NCBI GenBank assembly: GCA_020310875.1
Contig: CM035416.1
Location: 78,161,531 to 78,225,530, forward strand
Origin: Ceratopteris richardii
Lineage: Eukaryota; Streptophyta; Polypodiopsida; Polypodiales; Pteridaceae
DNA: 64,000 nt
Direction: 5' to 3'
A program made the position numbers and the translations under genes. Below are positions 33,187 through 43,899 of this stretch, in pieces. Below the pieces are notes generated by a model, which was given only the letters and a program-made list of their open reading frames with translations, was not told the origin of the DNA and did no database searches. Position 1 is the first letter of the stretch. Each line of letters starts with the position of its first letter.

Positions 33187-34013
33187 TTAAGGGTTCCTAA
33201 TTTGAGAAATTTGTTGATGTAAAATGGGTTGAGAGCTTATTTGAACTAGGTTTGATTGTTTGATAGTATTATCTTGATCACTAAGAGAATATACCATATT
33301 TTGAAGTGATGAGACTTCTTTGATCAAGTTGGTTTGCATCGTCATCATATTTTCAAATTTATTAGAAAGAATTTCTAATTGAAGTTCATTAGGCATTCTA
33401 GATGAGGATGCTACATCAACCTTTGTAATGGCATGTATCTCCCTAGGCTCATTCAAATGTGGCATACTAGGTTGAGGATTAGGTGTTTGCTCATAAATCA
33501 TGGATTGCCTTTGTTTCACGTGAGCAACAGCTTCAACTACCCTCCTCATAGTAGCCTAGTCATCTGTGAGATCATATCTTTTCCATAGTTCTTCAAGTCT
33601 TCTCTCAACTTCTACCCTCACATCTAGACTCAATATTTTGAGGAACTTGATAACAATGTCATATGTAAGTGCAATCCTATCCACCTATAGGGGTTGAGAA
33701 AATCTTTTCATGAATTCACTATGGAGTTGCTAAAGTCTTCAAGGTAGAGCTCTTTATGTTATTTTTTCCTAAACTCATCCCAAGCTAAGTTCTCTTGGGC
33801 TTCAATATAGCAACCATAGTTCTGGTTGCTAATCTTTCCAAATAAGGAATCAATTTATGGTTAGGCAAGCCATGAAGTTTAGCTAATTCCTCATAAGCAT
33901 CTAGGTATTTAGTCACATTAACCCCTATGAATTTCCACTTTTCCTAAAGAATAGTGTCAACTAGCTTTTGCCCTTGATTTTTAGTCATCATCTTCTTAAA
34001 AAAATCTTCCATC
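33187..34013 (-). pseudogene. Remnant K: gypsy-like gag fragment
   Basis: 33187-33549 is open (MRRVVEAVAHVKQRQ... ending QISQIRNP) with a coiled-coil-like stretch (LEILSNKFENMMTMQ). To its right, broken frames read like a Retrotrans_gag core (a probable Met near 34013; YLDAYEELAKLHGLPNHK near 33870). Stops are frequent. Protease, RT and most of integrase are missing between this and 33140, so K is either internally deleted or two fragments side by side. Confidence 0.5.
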
Positions 34014-34743
34014 TTACAGAGTTAAAGTTTTCTTTTTGGCTAGTAAAACCAATAGGCGCGTAGCTACACCATGTTGGTCTTGTGCTAAACCCATAAGGGA
34101 AATGGCTACATTTTTAACATTTTTGGATCTAGCCACAACCATTTGTGGTTAGACTGATTCGTGAATGACGGCCGAATGGCTACGCTTTTTCATATTCATG
34201 GATTATTCAATCCCGGATTTGATATTCAAATCTTGATTGAGCTTTGATTTTGAATATATCTTCAACTTTAGATTTCAACCTTTCTTTTTTATGTGCAACA
34301 AACTCACTAATGTTGTTTCATGCCAGTGTAATTTGTGCTCAATGATATGAAAATATGCAAGAAGAAAAATTATTTTTGTGTATTTTCAATGCAAGTATGC
34401 AAGTGTGCAAAATTAAAAGTGAAAGTGTGTAAGATGTTTGAAGAAAGTGATATTTTTATACTTTTTCAAGTGCAAATATGCATTTAAATTGAAACATTTT
34501 AATGAATTTTTTATGTGCAAAATATGTATGCAAGAATTTCAAAAAACTTGAACTACAAGTACCTTGAGTTGGCTTTGAAGAAGAGGTTCCAAGTATGTAA
34601 AAGCATGTGAAGATTTTATACAAATTTGGAGAACGAAATCCTAAATACAATCTGTGGTAGCTTCATTCGATGAGAAGGGTGAGGCGATGAGGATAATGAA
34701 CTTGCAAGTTTTCATGGAGGTGCTTAGATCATAAAGTCAGCCC
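34014..34743. other. Unassigned AT-rich stretch
   Basis: Possibly leader or LTR remains of K. No PBS or LTR border could be fixed. Confidence 0.35.
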
Positions 34744-35100
34744 TTGACACCAAGGAAAACTCACGAAATTGTGTTCAAGCAACCACTCCCAAGGAAGAAG
34801 AGGCTACTGTGTCAAATCTGCAAAAATTATGAATGCATATGCAAAAAAAAGAATGAAATTCTATCAGTTGATTTGCCAAATTGCCATGGAACAATTCACA
34901 TTGGGTTCAAGTGTCGTGAAGCTGCTCACTTGGGTAGATCAATTCCAAATATCGGTGTTCCAAATGATGGCACGTGCAGGGTGCTTCAAGGAAAGTTAGC
35001 TGAGTTGTATTTATGCTTGGCTAGCCAAAAATCTATCACTTGGGAGCAAAACATTAGTGAAAATCTTTATTCACATCAATTCCACATGGAAATAAGATAG
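34744..35100 (+). CDS. Hypothetical 118-codon ORF
   Basis: The only plus-strand ORF between 31.6 and 35.6 kb that does not read as a shadow of a retroelement frame. It starts MTPRKTHEIVFKQ and contains a short basic, cysteine-rich segment, LLCQICKNYECICKKK, about 20 residues in. No zinc-finger spacing fits a family I know. No supporting homologue exists in the window. It could be a chance ORF or an exon fragment of a captured gene; its coding status is uncertain. Confidence 0.25.
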   Translation: MTPRKTHEIVFKQPLPRKKRLLCQICKNYECICKKKNEILSVDLPNCHGTIHIGFKCREAAHLGRSIPNIGVPNDGTCRVLQGKLAELYLCLASQKSITWEQNISENLYSHQFHMEIR

Positions 35101-35600
35101 CAAGGTTTGGTTGCACTTGAGAGAATTGAATGGTTTTGAAATTAGCATTTTTGAAGACATTTTCTCATTCATATTAAAAAACGCAATAATATTTAAACGT
35201 GTGGAATTCCATCACTCTTTCTTTTTAAAATCTCATTCAATAGTGAACATGAACTTTCATTGAAAAAAAAAATTATGAGTGGATGTCATCATCACCTTAT
35301 GATAGGATATACGTCAATCACTATGCACATGTTTTCGTGACCAAAATCAACGTTCAAAAGTGTTTTCGTGACCAAAATCAACGTTCATAAAATTATTTGT
35401 GAGTCACAAGAGTTGAACTTGTGACTTCTAACTTATGCATGAAGTGACAATTCATTAAGCTACACATATATTCAATAAGTAATTCACTTCGTGGTTTATC
35501 TATATATCTTGATCTTTTAAATTAAATAACCTATTCATGAATCGATATGCATAGAACACATTTATTCTTATATGAAATAACAGACAATATCAAGGGTTCA
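35101..35600. other. Noncoding stretch with a tandem pair
   Basis: No gene. It holds two 26-bp direct copies (35331-35356 and 35362-35387, starting GTTTTCGTGACC) and just downstream an 8-bp perfect inverted repeat GTCACAAG/CTTGTGAC around 35402-35424. Confidence 0.55.
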
Positions 35601-35609
35601 AAGTAGCAT

Positions 35610-36000
35610 CGAAAAGCCACATATGTTTCACACATAATAGCCTCAAGCCAGAAACTATGTGGTAAAGTCTGACTCTTGACCATACACCTCACCATTTCCA
35701 AGAGTGATTTGTTCTTTACTTCAACAAATCCATTCTGTTGAGGTGTATATGGCATTGTAAACTGATGTTTTATTCCACGTTCAGTCAGAACTGCATTAAA
35801 ATCAGAAGACATATATTGCCCCCTTGATCAGAACAGAGAGTGTCCATTTTACATGCTGACTGATTTTCAACCAAAACCAAAAATTGTTTGAAGCACATAA
35901 ACACCTCGGACTTTGCTTTAAATGGATATACCCATGCATGCACGGAAAAATCATCAATGAAAGTCATGAAGTAAAGATAGTTTCCAAAAGAGGGTGTCTA
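35610..36000 (-). pseudogene. Copia F integrase core fragment
   Basis: FIDDFSVHAWVYPFKAKSEV and CSDQGGN give part of the catalytic core. RGIKHQFTMPYTPQQNGFVE carries the conserved region with the catalytic Glu of copia integrase. Two overlapping frames. Homology ends at ...CETYVAFRC. Confidence 0.82.
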
Positions 36001-36005
36001 CATAG

Positions 36006-36512
36006 TGTTAAACTGATAATTTAACTATGTATCAAATCTGGGTTCTTGGGATGGTTAGGCGTCTGTAAAACAGAGGCCCTATTTGTATTTTCCCAAATCT
36101 ACAGATTCAATGTATACTACTGCACCAACTTAATGATCCGAATTAAACTACCTTTCAAATATGTATCTGTTCTACACATTACAACATTCGTCACCGCAAT
36201 ACGTATAAATGTGCAACTTCGTCACTTTACCGCAATATCACTTTAACTTAACACTTCAACAGAGAATGAATTAATTACTGAATTCAATTAACAAAATTAT
36301 AGAATACTCAAGATATGGTCAATGTGACATGCTCCACTTCAGGCGCTTTGCCCAGACTAACAGTCCGGCGTCGTCCACCTTTTGTCTCACGCGCACCCCT
36401 CTTACATTAATCGAAAAAGGGTTACAATTGTTTGCGCTATGCCCTTTCGGTATGCGTGCGACTTTTCAGAATTACATTACAGAAATTGTAAATTCCATTC
36501 TAGCGGCTCACA
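36006..36512 (-). repeat. 3' LTR of element G
   Basis: 507 bp, TGTTAAACTG...GGCTCACA on plus. Matches 40337-40852 with scattered changes and a short indel. No convincing polypurine tract is visible on its internal side. Confidence 0.88.
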
Positions 36513-36557
36513 CTGGCACACACGGTGGACTCGAACCCAAAAGGATGAATACAAAAT

Positions 36558-37500
36558 TTAAGATTCATCTATAATGCCCTGTATATACATGGAGCGGGCT
36601 AGCTTAAAGGTGCGGGCTATTTTCTGCTTCAAGGAATCTAACATATTCCGCAGAATTTCGGGTTCAATAAGCTGCACATCAGTTCTGACCGAACTGGTAG
36701 CGATCACCTGGGAGATTAATGCGTCGGCGTGGATTTGCAAAAAGGCTTCTTGTAAATAAAAATCATTAGCAAAACGTATCCAATCGAAAAGGAAATGATT
36801 CGTATGGAAGTAACTTATGCTCTAATGCTACGCGCAGATTAGGAACCACTAGTTCCATAGGGGCAATTGCCTCCAAACCATATGCCAACTTGAAGGGAGT
36901 TGTTCTGGTCGCCACTTTATATGTTGTACGGTAAGCCCATAATACCGCACATAGGAATTGGTCCCACCTCTCCGGGCAATCCAATACCAATTTCTTTAAG
37001 ATGTTCAACAGAGATTTTTTTGTGCTCTCCGCGAGGCCATTCGCTCATGGATAGTAGGGGGAACTGAACTTATGCACAATCTGGAAGGTGTGAGTAAGCA
37101 CTTGCATTAATGTGTTAGCAAAGTGCGTACCTTGATCAGTCACAATCTCCGAGGGTAAACCATAGCATCGAAAAATATCTTTCATCAAACATTTAGTGAC
37201 CACAGCAGTTGTGGCTGACCGTAGAGCCCAAGCTTCAACCCACCAAGTCGCATAATCCGTGCATGTAAGAATATATCTGTTACTGGTAAGTGTCGCAGGA
37301 GGTGTAATTGGTCCGATAAAATCCAAGCCCCATTTTTGAAAGGGTTAGAGAGCCAAAACTGGTTGGAGCAAAAAGAAATGTCTCTGTAAAGGTTGACCTG
37401 AATGCTGACACATCGCACTATCACACAAATTGGGTCACATCACGGTACATAGTAGGCCACCATAAGCCACTCTGCAAAATCTTCCAATGGGTCAGGTCAA
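36558..37500 (-). pseudogene. Element G integrase
   Basis: From right to left: the zinc-binding domain in broken frames (GGHFAVD..., SGLWWPTMYRD), MDFIGPITPP with the first Asp, EIVTDQGTHFANTL with the second, a TGA at 37045 just before ANGLAEST (the Glu region), then WDQFLCAVLWAYRTTYKVAT to the C-terminus. A final short frame (36558-36740) ends 46 bp from the LTR. Confidence 0.85.
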
Positions 37501-37747
37501 CCGCAAAATGACCTCCAGCTGAGGTAGAATGAGCCATGGAGATTACTGAAGCAGTTTCATGTGGCAGAACACATCTTAGCAGCACTCCCGAGTGATCCAT
37601 ATAATATAATTGCCCTACAATTAGCCGGAATCATCGACTATACATGGCCAATTTTCGTTGAGCAGCAGGAGAGGTCATACCGGGAGGAAATCCACTAGTC
37701 AAGAAAAGCATCAAAGTGTGATAATAGGAGGATTTTACCAGCAATGC

Positions 37748-38100
37748 TTATTGATCATCCTGTGCCATCTTTGTTGCATAGATAGCGGGTGTGGTATCAT
37801 CAACTCCTTCCAAAATTTCACCGGAATCCAACCGAGATAAAAAATCAACAAGCACGTGTGCGGACCTTGATCGATGTACCACTGAATAATCAAACTCTTG
37901 GAGCAACAATACCCATCTGGCTAACCGTCCACCTAGATGCTGTTGGCGAACAAGGTACACCAAGGCTGCATGATCGACATGGAAGGTGAAGCAGTGTCCC
38001 AGTAAATAATGTCAGAATTTCTTCATCGAATACACTAATCCGAAACATTCATGTTCGGTGACTGAATAACTGCGCTCTGTCGGAGCTAATTTAACCATGG
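37748..38100 (-). pseudogene. Element G RNase H fragment
   Basis: LAPTERSYSVTEHECFGLVY and VYLVRQQHLGGRLARWVLLL, then FDYSVVHRSRSAHVLVDFLS. A TGA interrupts it near 38013. It is joined directly to the end of the protease at about 38100. Confidence 0.82.
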
Positions 38101-38409
38101 TCGTCCAAATAGAAGGTTATAATGAAGGCTGGATTCGGGTAATTCCAGAACAACAAAGGTCATTTTAAATACAGCTCCTTGAAGAGTAATAGGAATGTCT
38201 CGCACCAATCCAACTGGATGAACTCGGGATTGATCAGCCATGCAGACAAAAAATTGGACATGCTCGATGTGCATCCATCCCATCCGTTGACAAAGTGCAG
38301 CTGTTGCAATTTTTACTCCAGATCCTCCATCAATTAATACTTTGTTTATTTTATGATTCTTATACCAGATCGTAATCAGGGGCACCATATGGTCCACCAT
38401 CGGATCCAA
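38086..38409 (-). pseudogene. Element G protease
   Basis: Retropepsin with the catalytic site changed to VLIDGGSGVKIATAAL (DGG in place of DSG/DTG) and the late motif YNLLFGRPWL. Just after this motif the sequence breaks into RNase H: the RT deletion point. Confidence 0.8.
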
Positions 38410-39750
38410 TTCGGGCTAGATTGTTGCTATCGAAGGAGCACATGAAGGTCCTAGACTGACCTGTTGCTGGAACTGTTGGCGCACGCAAGGGACCAAAGCC
38501 AATAATTGTCCCAATGGTAGTGTAATGGATGCCTTGGATAAGACATCCCACACCGGATTAAATTTTGTTGTGTCCGGTACGGTGTCCGGTGGGGACTCCG
38601 GTATTGTTTGGGTCAGATTTCTTCCTTCTGATAGTGCATGTGGTATGCTTTGCTGCATCACCGAAACTGGGTCAGGAAAAACAGTTTGTTCTTGGGTCGC
38701 CCACTTGCTTGCTTTAGTAAACACCTTCTGCTGTTCACGAATTCCAAGTTCAAAAATCTCCACAGCTGGCTGTAATTGCTTTCTCGAGCGTGTTTGCACC
38801 ACTGCCGTTTGAGTGTCTACTGGTGAAATGTACACCATGTTCGCCATCGGGTGTTGTCGTTCCTTTTTCCTTTTATCGTACTTAGCCGCATCTTTATAGT
38901 ACCTACGGATATGCCCTATTTCACCACAAAAATGACATTTAGGTGATGGAGGAGATGCACCTTCACCTGATGGACCTGCATTCCACCAAGTTTGCCCAAA
39001 GTTAATCGACCGTGCTCCTCTATAATTCTTGTATCCTTGGTGAGGAGTATTCCTCATTTGTGGTGGTACGTAGTGACTGGCCGGTTGCCCTTGTTCCTGA
39101 ATGATAGCATTGACAACCGCCCTACTCTGTACCTTTGCATTATAAAGACAGGTCTCCGTAGTGTGGTCTGTTGTATGGTAGATGGCGCAATACATTTGAT
39201 TCAGAGCACAGGTTGAGTTGTCGTGTCCTATATATTTACATTTAGTATAGTAAATTTGTTTCAAAGGATCCTCATTTCAATGCTTGGATGCCTTCAACCA
39301 CTCTAAATCTTCAGTGAATCCACCCACTTTATTTTCTAACTATAAAGCCATAGCGATTACGGCATCCAAAGTCATTCCCCCCACACATCGTATAATCATG
39401 ATCTGTTTCAATTGGGGATTTAATCCGTTAATGAACCACTGAGTAATGACATCGTCTGGTAAATTGGCATGCACTGGTGATAACTTCCGTAAATGAGTCC
39501 GAAATAAAGTGGCATAGTCTTGTACATTCTGGTGTGCCTTCTGCTGGTTATTCTGCAGGTAATCAATAATTTATGCTGGGTTTTTCTTTAACCGGAATCG
39601 CTGCAGAAATGCATCCTTCACGTCATCGTATTGCCGAAAATGATTCAAGTCATACTCGATTAACCAGCGTGCAGCTTCATTAACCAAAGTTGACTAGAAC
39701 ACAATGGCTTTATAAGCAGGGTCTGCTGGGTAATTCAAAACTGCATAATT
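38410..39750 (-). pseudogene. Element G gag
   Basis: The capsid part (about 39275-39750, broken frames) has Retrotrans_gag features (LIEYDLNHFRQYDDVKDAFL...). An open frame 38416-39264 follows with CHFCGEIGHIRRYY, a CCHC knuckle whose last Cys is replaced by Tyr, and an upstream Cys-rich segment (KCKYIGHDNSTCALNQMYC). This second segment is shared with remnant L. Confidence 0.8.
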
Positions 39751-40274
39751 AATTTCAAATGTCTGCACATGCACATCAGGATCATCTCTCGAAAAACCTC
39801 CAAATTTTGTGTACGTGACTCCGGCTGGCATCGGATGTGTTGGAATAATCTGTTGCTATTGTTGTTGTTGTTGTTATCATCGAAGATCATCGAATTGTCA
39901 CCGGAGATCACCAAATTGTCACCGGAGATCACCGAATTGTCACTGAATAATACCGAATTGTCATCGAAGATCACCGAATGGTCACCAAGGATCACCAAAT
40001 TGTCACCGGACAATGCTGAACCGACATCGCACTGCGTAGAAGTACAACAAAAAATTAACGTACTCTCTGCAGACTGTACCGGACTATCACCGGAACGCAC
40101 CGGATTATCTCTGCAAACTACAAAACTGCTTCTGCACAGCATCGAACTGCCACTGGAATTTGGTTGTTCTTCACTTCTACCACCAGAAGGTGTTCCTAAC
40201 GAACTCAGAATGACCCAGGGATGTTGATCACTTCGGTATTTGGGATAAGATTCGTCAGAACGTGTTACTAGCAT
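39735..40274 (-). CDS. Element G N-terminal gag ORF with Asp/Asn repeats
   Basis: A 179-codon frame from the leader side into gag. Its middle has six 7-residue repeats of the type SGDNLVI, encoded by the 21-bp repeats at 39885-40010, then a poly-Asn run. The end (MILMCMCRHLKLIMQF) reads into the capsid-coding region. It may be the authentic gag N-terminus or leader that happens to be open. Confidence 0.5.
   Translation of the reverse strand: MLVTRSDESYPKYRSDQHPWVILSSLGTPSGGRSEEQPNSSGSSMLCRSSFVVCRDNPVRSGDSPVQSAESTLIFCCTSTQCDVGSALSGDNLVILGDHSVIFDDNSVLFSDNSVISGDNLVISGDNSMIFDDNNNNNNSNRLFQHIRCQPESRTQNLEVFREMILMCMCRHLKLIMQF
39885..40010 (-). repeat. 21-bp tandem repeat, six units
   Basis: Units start at 39885, 39906, 39927, 39948, 39969 and 39990, consensus GATCACCGAATTGTCACCGGA on plus with up to five changes per unit. 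A GTT run (39852-39874) adjoins it. The multiple-of-three period keeps the minus-strand frame open. Confidence 0.88.
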
Positions 40275-40336
40275 ATATCAAAGGATTTTTCTTCGACCCT
40301 TCAACTGGCTACTCCATTTCCCACAGACGACGCTAG

Positions 40337-40852
40337 TGTTAAACTGGTAATTTAACTGTTTATCAAATCTGGGTTCTTGGGATGGTTAGGGGTCTGTAAA
40401 ACAGAGGCCCTGTTTGTATTTTCCCAAATCTACAAATTCAATGTATACTACTGCACCAACTTAATGATCCGAATTAAACTATATTTCAAATATGTATCTG
40501 TTCTACACATTACAACATTCTTCACCGCAATACGTATAAATGCGCAACTTCGTCACTTTACCGCAATATCTCTTTAACTTAACACTTCAACCGAGACTGA
40601 ATTAATTACTGAATTCAATTAACAGAATTACAGAATACTTACAATACTCAAGATATGGTCAATGTGACGCGCTCCACTTCAGCCAGTTCACCCAGACTAA
40701 CAGTCCGACGTCGTCCACATTTTATCTCACCCGCGCCCCTCTTACATTAATCGAAAAAGCGCTACAACTGTTTGTGCTACGCCCTTTCGGTATGCGTGTG
40801 ACTTTTCATAATTACATTACAGAAATTGTAAATTCCATTCCGGTGGCTCACA
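40337..40852 (-). repeat. 5' LTR of element G
   Basis: 516 bp, partner of 36006-36512. The minus-strand sequence after it (CTAGCGTCGTCTGTGGGAAA, 40317-40336) is the probable PBS region; I could not assign a tRNA. Confidence 0.85.
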
Positions 40853-40856
40853 ATAG

Positions 40857-41292
40857 GACCACAAACATCATTGTGAACAAGGTGCAATTTTTGAGGAGCT
40901 TGAACTGAACCATCTTTTGGGAACATGGAACATTGCATTTTGCCCAAAATAAAACCTTTACAGACATGTTTACCAGATGCCTCAAGTTTGGGCAGAGAGG
41001 ACACCATTTCAAATTTTTGCAAGCGTAGAAAATAAGCAAAATGCAGATGACCAAAGTGTGCATGCCAAAGCTTTGCATGTGACTAAGTCTGAGAATCATG
41101 TACTGCACATGCTAAATCATTCACATATTTTTCATAGTCTATGAGCTTATACAACCCATGACATAGAATTCCAGAAGCAATGATGACATCACCATTTGAT
41201 AGATCATGAACTTTACATCTATCATCAACAAATTTCACAACCAAGCCAATCTTGGCTAAAGCTGAAACTGATAACAGATTCTTATTGATGCC
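40857..41292 (-). pseudogene. Copia F pre-integrase domain and integrase start
   Basis: Minus-strand frames give GKMQCSMFPKDGSVQAPQKL and LVHNDVCGPI, the zinc-binding/pre-integrase region and first catalytic Asp (NDVCGP). G inserted a few codons beyond it. Confidence 0.8.
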
Positions 41293-41640
41293 TCACACAA
41301 ATAAAACATCCGACAATGTAAAAGAACTACCATCAGCAGTAGTCAGAATGATCTTACCACCTCCCATGATAGGATAAGAGTTATTGGCACATGTGATAGT
41401 ATTCCTTGTAGGGGTAGACTTGTGTGAAGTGAAGAAACTCTGCTGCAAGGTAATATGTTTGGTTGCCCCAGTATCAAAGTACCAAACATCTGAGTCTACT
41501 ACAAACATACACTGTTCATGAAAAGATGGTTCATAACTGCAAATAGTGGTAAATTCCCATTCTTCATTCTGCACAAGGTTAGCAAACTCTGTTTTGGGTG
41601 TAGAGGCCTCTGCAACAACCATTCTAGCCTCTTTCTTCAT
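41293..41640 (-). CDS. Copia F protease
   Basis: An open 115-codon frame with VWYFDTGATKHITLQQ, the copia catalytic DTG motif, then YPIMGGGKIILTTADGSSF and LSDVLFV. Typical gag-pol polyprotein protease. Confidence 0.85.
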   Translation of the reverse strand: MKKEARMVVAEASTPKTEFANLVQNEEWEFTTICSYEPSFHEQCMFVVDSDVWYFDTGATKHITLQQSFFTSHKSTPTRNTITCANNSYPIMGGGKIILTTADGSSFTLSDVLFV

Positions 41641-41646
41641 TGCCTC

Positions 41647-41853
41647 TTAAGCGACTAGTTTTGGAAAACTCTTTATGACATGATCATTTCCTTTATAATA
41701 TTTGCAAAACAATTTCTGCTTTTCTATTTTCTTCTCATCTTTGTCATCCTTCTTTGATTGTGAAAAATTAGTAGATTTTTGCTTACTAGTAGAAGAGCTC
41801 CATTTACCTTTGCCCTTCTGACTAGCCAGGAGAGCTTGATTTGCAACACACAT
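41647..41853 (-). pseudogene. Copia F gag C-terminus with zinc-knuckle remnant
   Basis: Lys/Ser-rich stretch, then FCKYYKGNDHVIKSFPKLVA: a CCHC knuckle in which the second and last Cys positions are Tyr and Phe. Confidence 0.75.
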
Positions 41854-42549
41854 AATGGACTTGTTCTACCTAGACTATTGTTCCTGCAACAGAACAGAGA
41901 TTAACTCCTCAAATGTTAATGCATTTGGACTGCCTTTCATCATCAATCAAAGAGTAGAAGCAAAACTCTTATATGAATCTGGAAGACCATTCAAAATAGT
42001 CTGCATAAATCAACTATCAAGAAAGACTTCATCAACAAAAATCAACTACTCCTTCAAATCTTTGATCTTTATCAAGAAACTATCCATGGAATCTCCTTCA
42101 TTCATGTGCTCAATCTCCAACTATTTTTGAAGGTAAGCAACACGAGCCTCAATCCTTGCCTGGTACAAAGTAGTTAATGTATCCCAAGGATTCTTTGCTG
42201 TTTTGAAAGAGAAAATGTGGGGAATAATGGCATGTTTGACAGACAAGTCTATCAATGCATGTGCCTAAGCATCTTAGCCATCCCAATGAAGTTGCTCTGT
42301 AGTAGGTGCAGTAGGAACCACAACACAAACAACAATCTTAAAAATATCACCAGCTTCAATGCCATCTGCATCACCTTTAGCTATTGTGTTTGCAGGTGTA
42401 ATAGGATGTTTTTCGACACCTTGCACAATATTCCACAATCCCTTTGCAATCAATACATGATGCATCATATAAGCCCATAATGGGTAATTGGTACCGTCCA
42501 ACTTATCCTTAATAGCCAACATACGGAATACATCACTGCTTTCAACCAT
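41854..42549 (-). pseudogene. Copia F gag N-terminal half
   Basis: Starts MVESSDVFRMLAIKDKLDG (ATG at 42547-42549). LWAYMMHHVLIAKGLWNIVQ is the standard UBN2/gag signature, and TEQLHWDG ends the first frame. Frameshifted afterwards, with capsid matches to 42060 and beyond. Confidence 0.83.
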
Positions 42550-42845
42550 GGCCACTGACTAAAATACCTTGATGCAAAAAAATTATTGTATCTCAAAAAG
42601 TTGAACAGAACTACCCTATGGAGTTTTGCTAAACTTGTAGTAGACTTCAAGTCGCTTATACTAGCGAACAAAAACTTGTATATATCTTTGGCACAAAAAG
42701 ATAAAATTATCTTCATAAGCACTGCAATAGTGCATTTGGAGGCCGAAATGAGCTTAGATTTCCCTGAGTATGATCACCAATTTTGTGTGATTTTGAGATT
42801 GTGATCGGAGGGGTGTCGACAACACCCTAGATGAACCAACGACTT

Positions 42846-42857
42846 GCTCTGATACCA
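42846..42857 (-). other. Initiator tRNA-Met primer-binding site of copia F
   Basis: Reads TGGTATCAGAGC on minus, two bases from the LTR. The classic plant copia PBS. Confidence 0.9.
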
Positions 42858-42859
42858 AT

Positions 42860-43090
42860 TGTTGGAGTTTGAGGTCTACAGTAGCATGCGGATAGCACAA
42901 GGAAGAAGAAGAAGCTTGGAGCACAACACACAATGCTGAATGTATTACCAATAGAATGTACAAAGATAAGTGATATGTTAGGGCTATAGGCATATATACA
43001 AGCCGGGGGAAAAAGAACTCCTAAAGAGGGAAAAAAGTGCCCTGACGATTGTAGTATGTTCACACACATCACTATCTAAATATATCAACA
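42860..43090 (-). repeat. 5' LTR of copia F
   Basis: 231 bp, TGTTGGAG...ATCAACA on plus, both ends intact. Best-preserved of the four related LTRs in the window. Confidence 0.88.
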
Positions 43091-43790
43091 ATGTATTGGT
43101 AGCAAAAGGTCTGTGAAATATTGTGTAGGGTGTTGAAAAACATCCTACTACACCTACAAATATAGTTATTGAAGGTAATACAAATGATGTTGGAGATGAT
43201 GATCTTCAATTCCATAGTCGTGTTGCAGATCCTATTCCATCAACTATAGAGCAACTTCATTGGGATGGCAGAGATGCTTTGGCATGAGATAGCTTTGTCT
43301 TTCGAACATGTCATTATCCCTAACATTTACTATTGTAATACAACAAAGTATGCTTTGGATACACTTTAAACTTTATACCATATAAGAAATGAGGCTTGTG
43401 TTGCTTACCTCCGAAAACAATTGGAGAGTGATTATATAAATGAAGGAGATTCTATGGACAATTTTTTGACAAAGATCAAAGATTTGAAGGAGGAGTTGAT
43501 TTCTATTGATGAAGTGTTCCCAATAGTTCACTTGTGAAGAGTGTTCTTAACGGTCTTCCAAATTCATATCAAAGTTTTGCTTAGTCTCTATTTTGTTGTA
43601 GGAAAATGACTCGCACAACAAGTCAACTATGTCTATTGAAGATCGAGCTTTCTTAGTTATCCAAAAAGGCAAAGGTAAGTGGAGCTCTTTTTTATCCACT
43701 AGTGAGCAGAAATATGTTAATACTACACATTTGAAGAAGGAAGACAAAGATGACAAGAAGATAAAGACAAAGGATGCTTGATTTACTATG
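43091..43790 (+). pseudogene. Copia D gag fragment
   Basis: In-frame stops occur early (after VAKGL and after NIV), then GVEKHP, IEQLHWDG, NEACVAYLRKQLESDYINEG and MDNFLTKIKDLKEELISIDE. Frameshifts follow. Homologous to F gag read on the other strand. Confidence 0.8.
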
Positions 43791-43899
43791 CATAACTCAA
43801 CTGGATACTCAATTTGCTATCTCTCAATTGAGCACGTTTATGCATTGCCTAACTATCAAGCTTGGTGGATGGTCAAGTGAATCTTTCTCTACTTGAGTG

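Larger units (their letters stand above)
36006..40852 (-). mobile_element. Gypsy element G (minus), nested in copia F, RT deleted
   Basis: LTRs at 36006-36512 and 40337-40852, flanked by ATAG on both sides (36002-36005 and 40853-40856); the fifth base of the duplication differs (C/A). Total 4.85 kb. Minus-strand order: LTR, leader/N-terminal gag with a 21-bp repeat, gag, zinc knuckle, protease, then directly RNase H, then integrase. RT is missing between protease and RNase H. Unrelated to A/B at LTR level and without an ORF after integrase. Its gag is similar to remnant L (51221-52135). Confidence 0.9.
35600..43090 (-). mobile_element. Copia element F (minus), 3'-truncated, interrupted by gypsy G
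   Basis: Minus-strand Ty1/copia: 5' LTR 42860-43090, PBS 42846-42857, gag, knuckle, protease and pre-integrase domain down to 40857; it then resumes left of element G at 36001 with integrase, which fades out near 35600. No 3' LTR, RT or RNase H is found, so the 3' half is lost. The junctions at 36005 and 40853 join perfectly when compared with copia E, which runs uninterrupted through the same site (about 48700). Confidence 0.85.

Noticed and set aside
36518-36532. GGTTCGAGTCC on the minus strand, like a tRNA B box
   Set aside because: No A box, acceptor stem or cloverleaf around it; it lies next to the G LTR.
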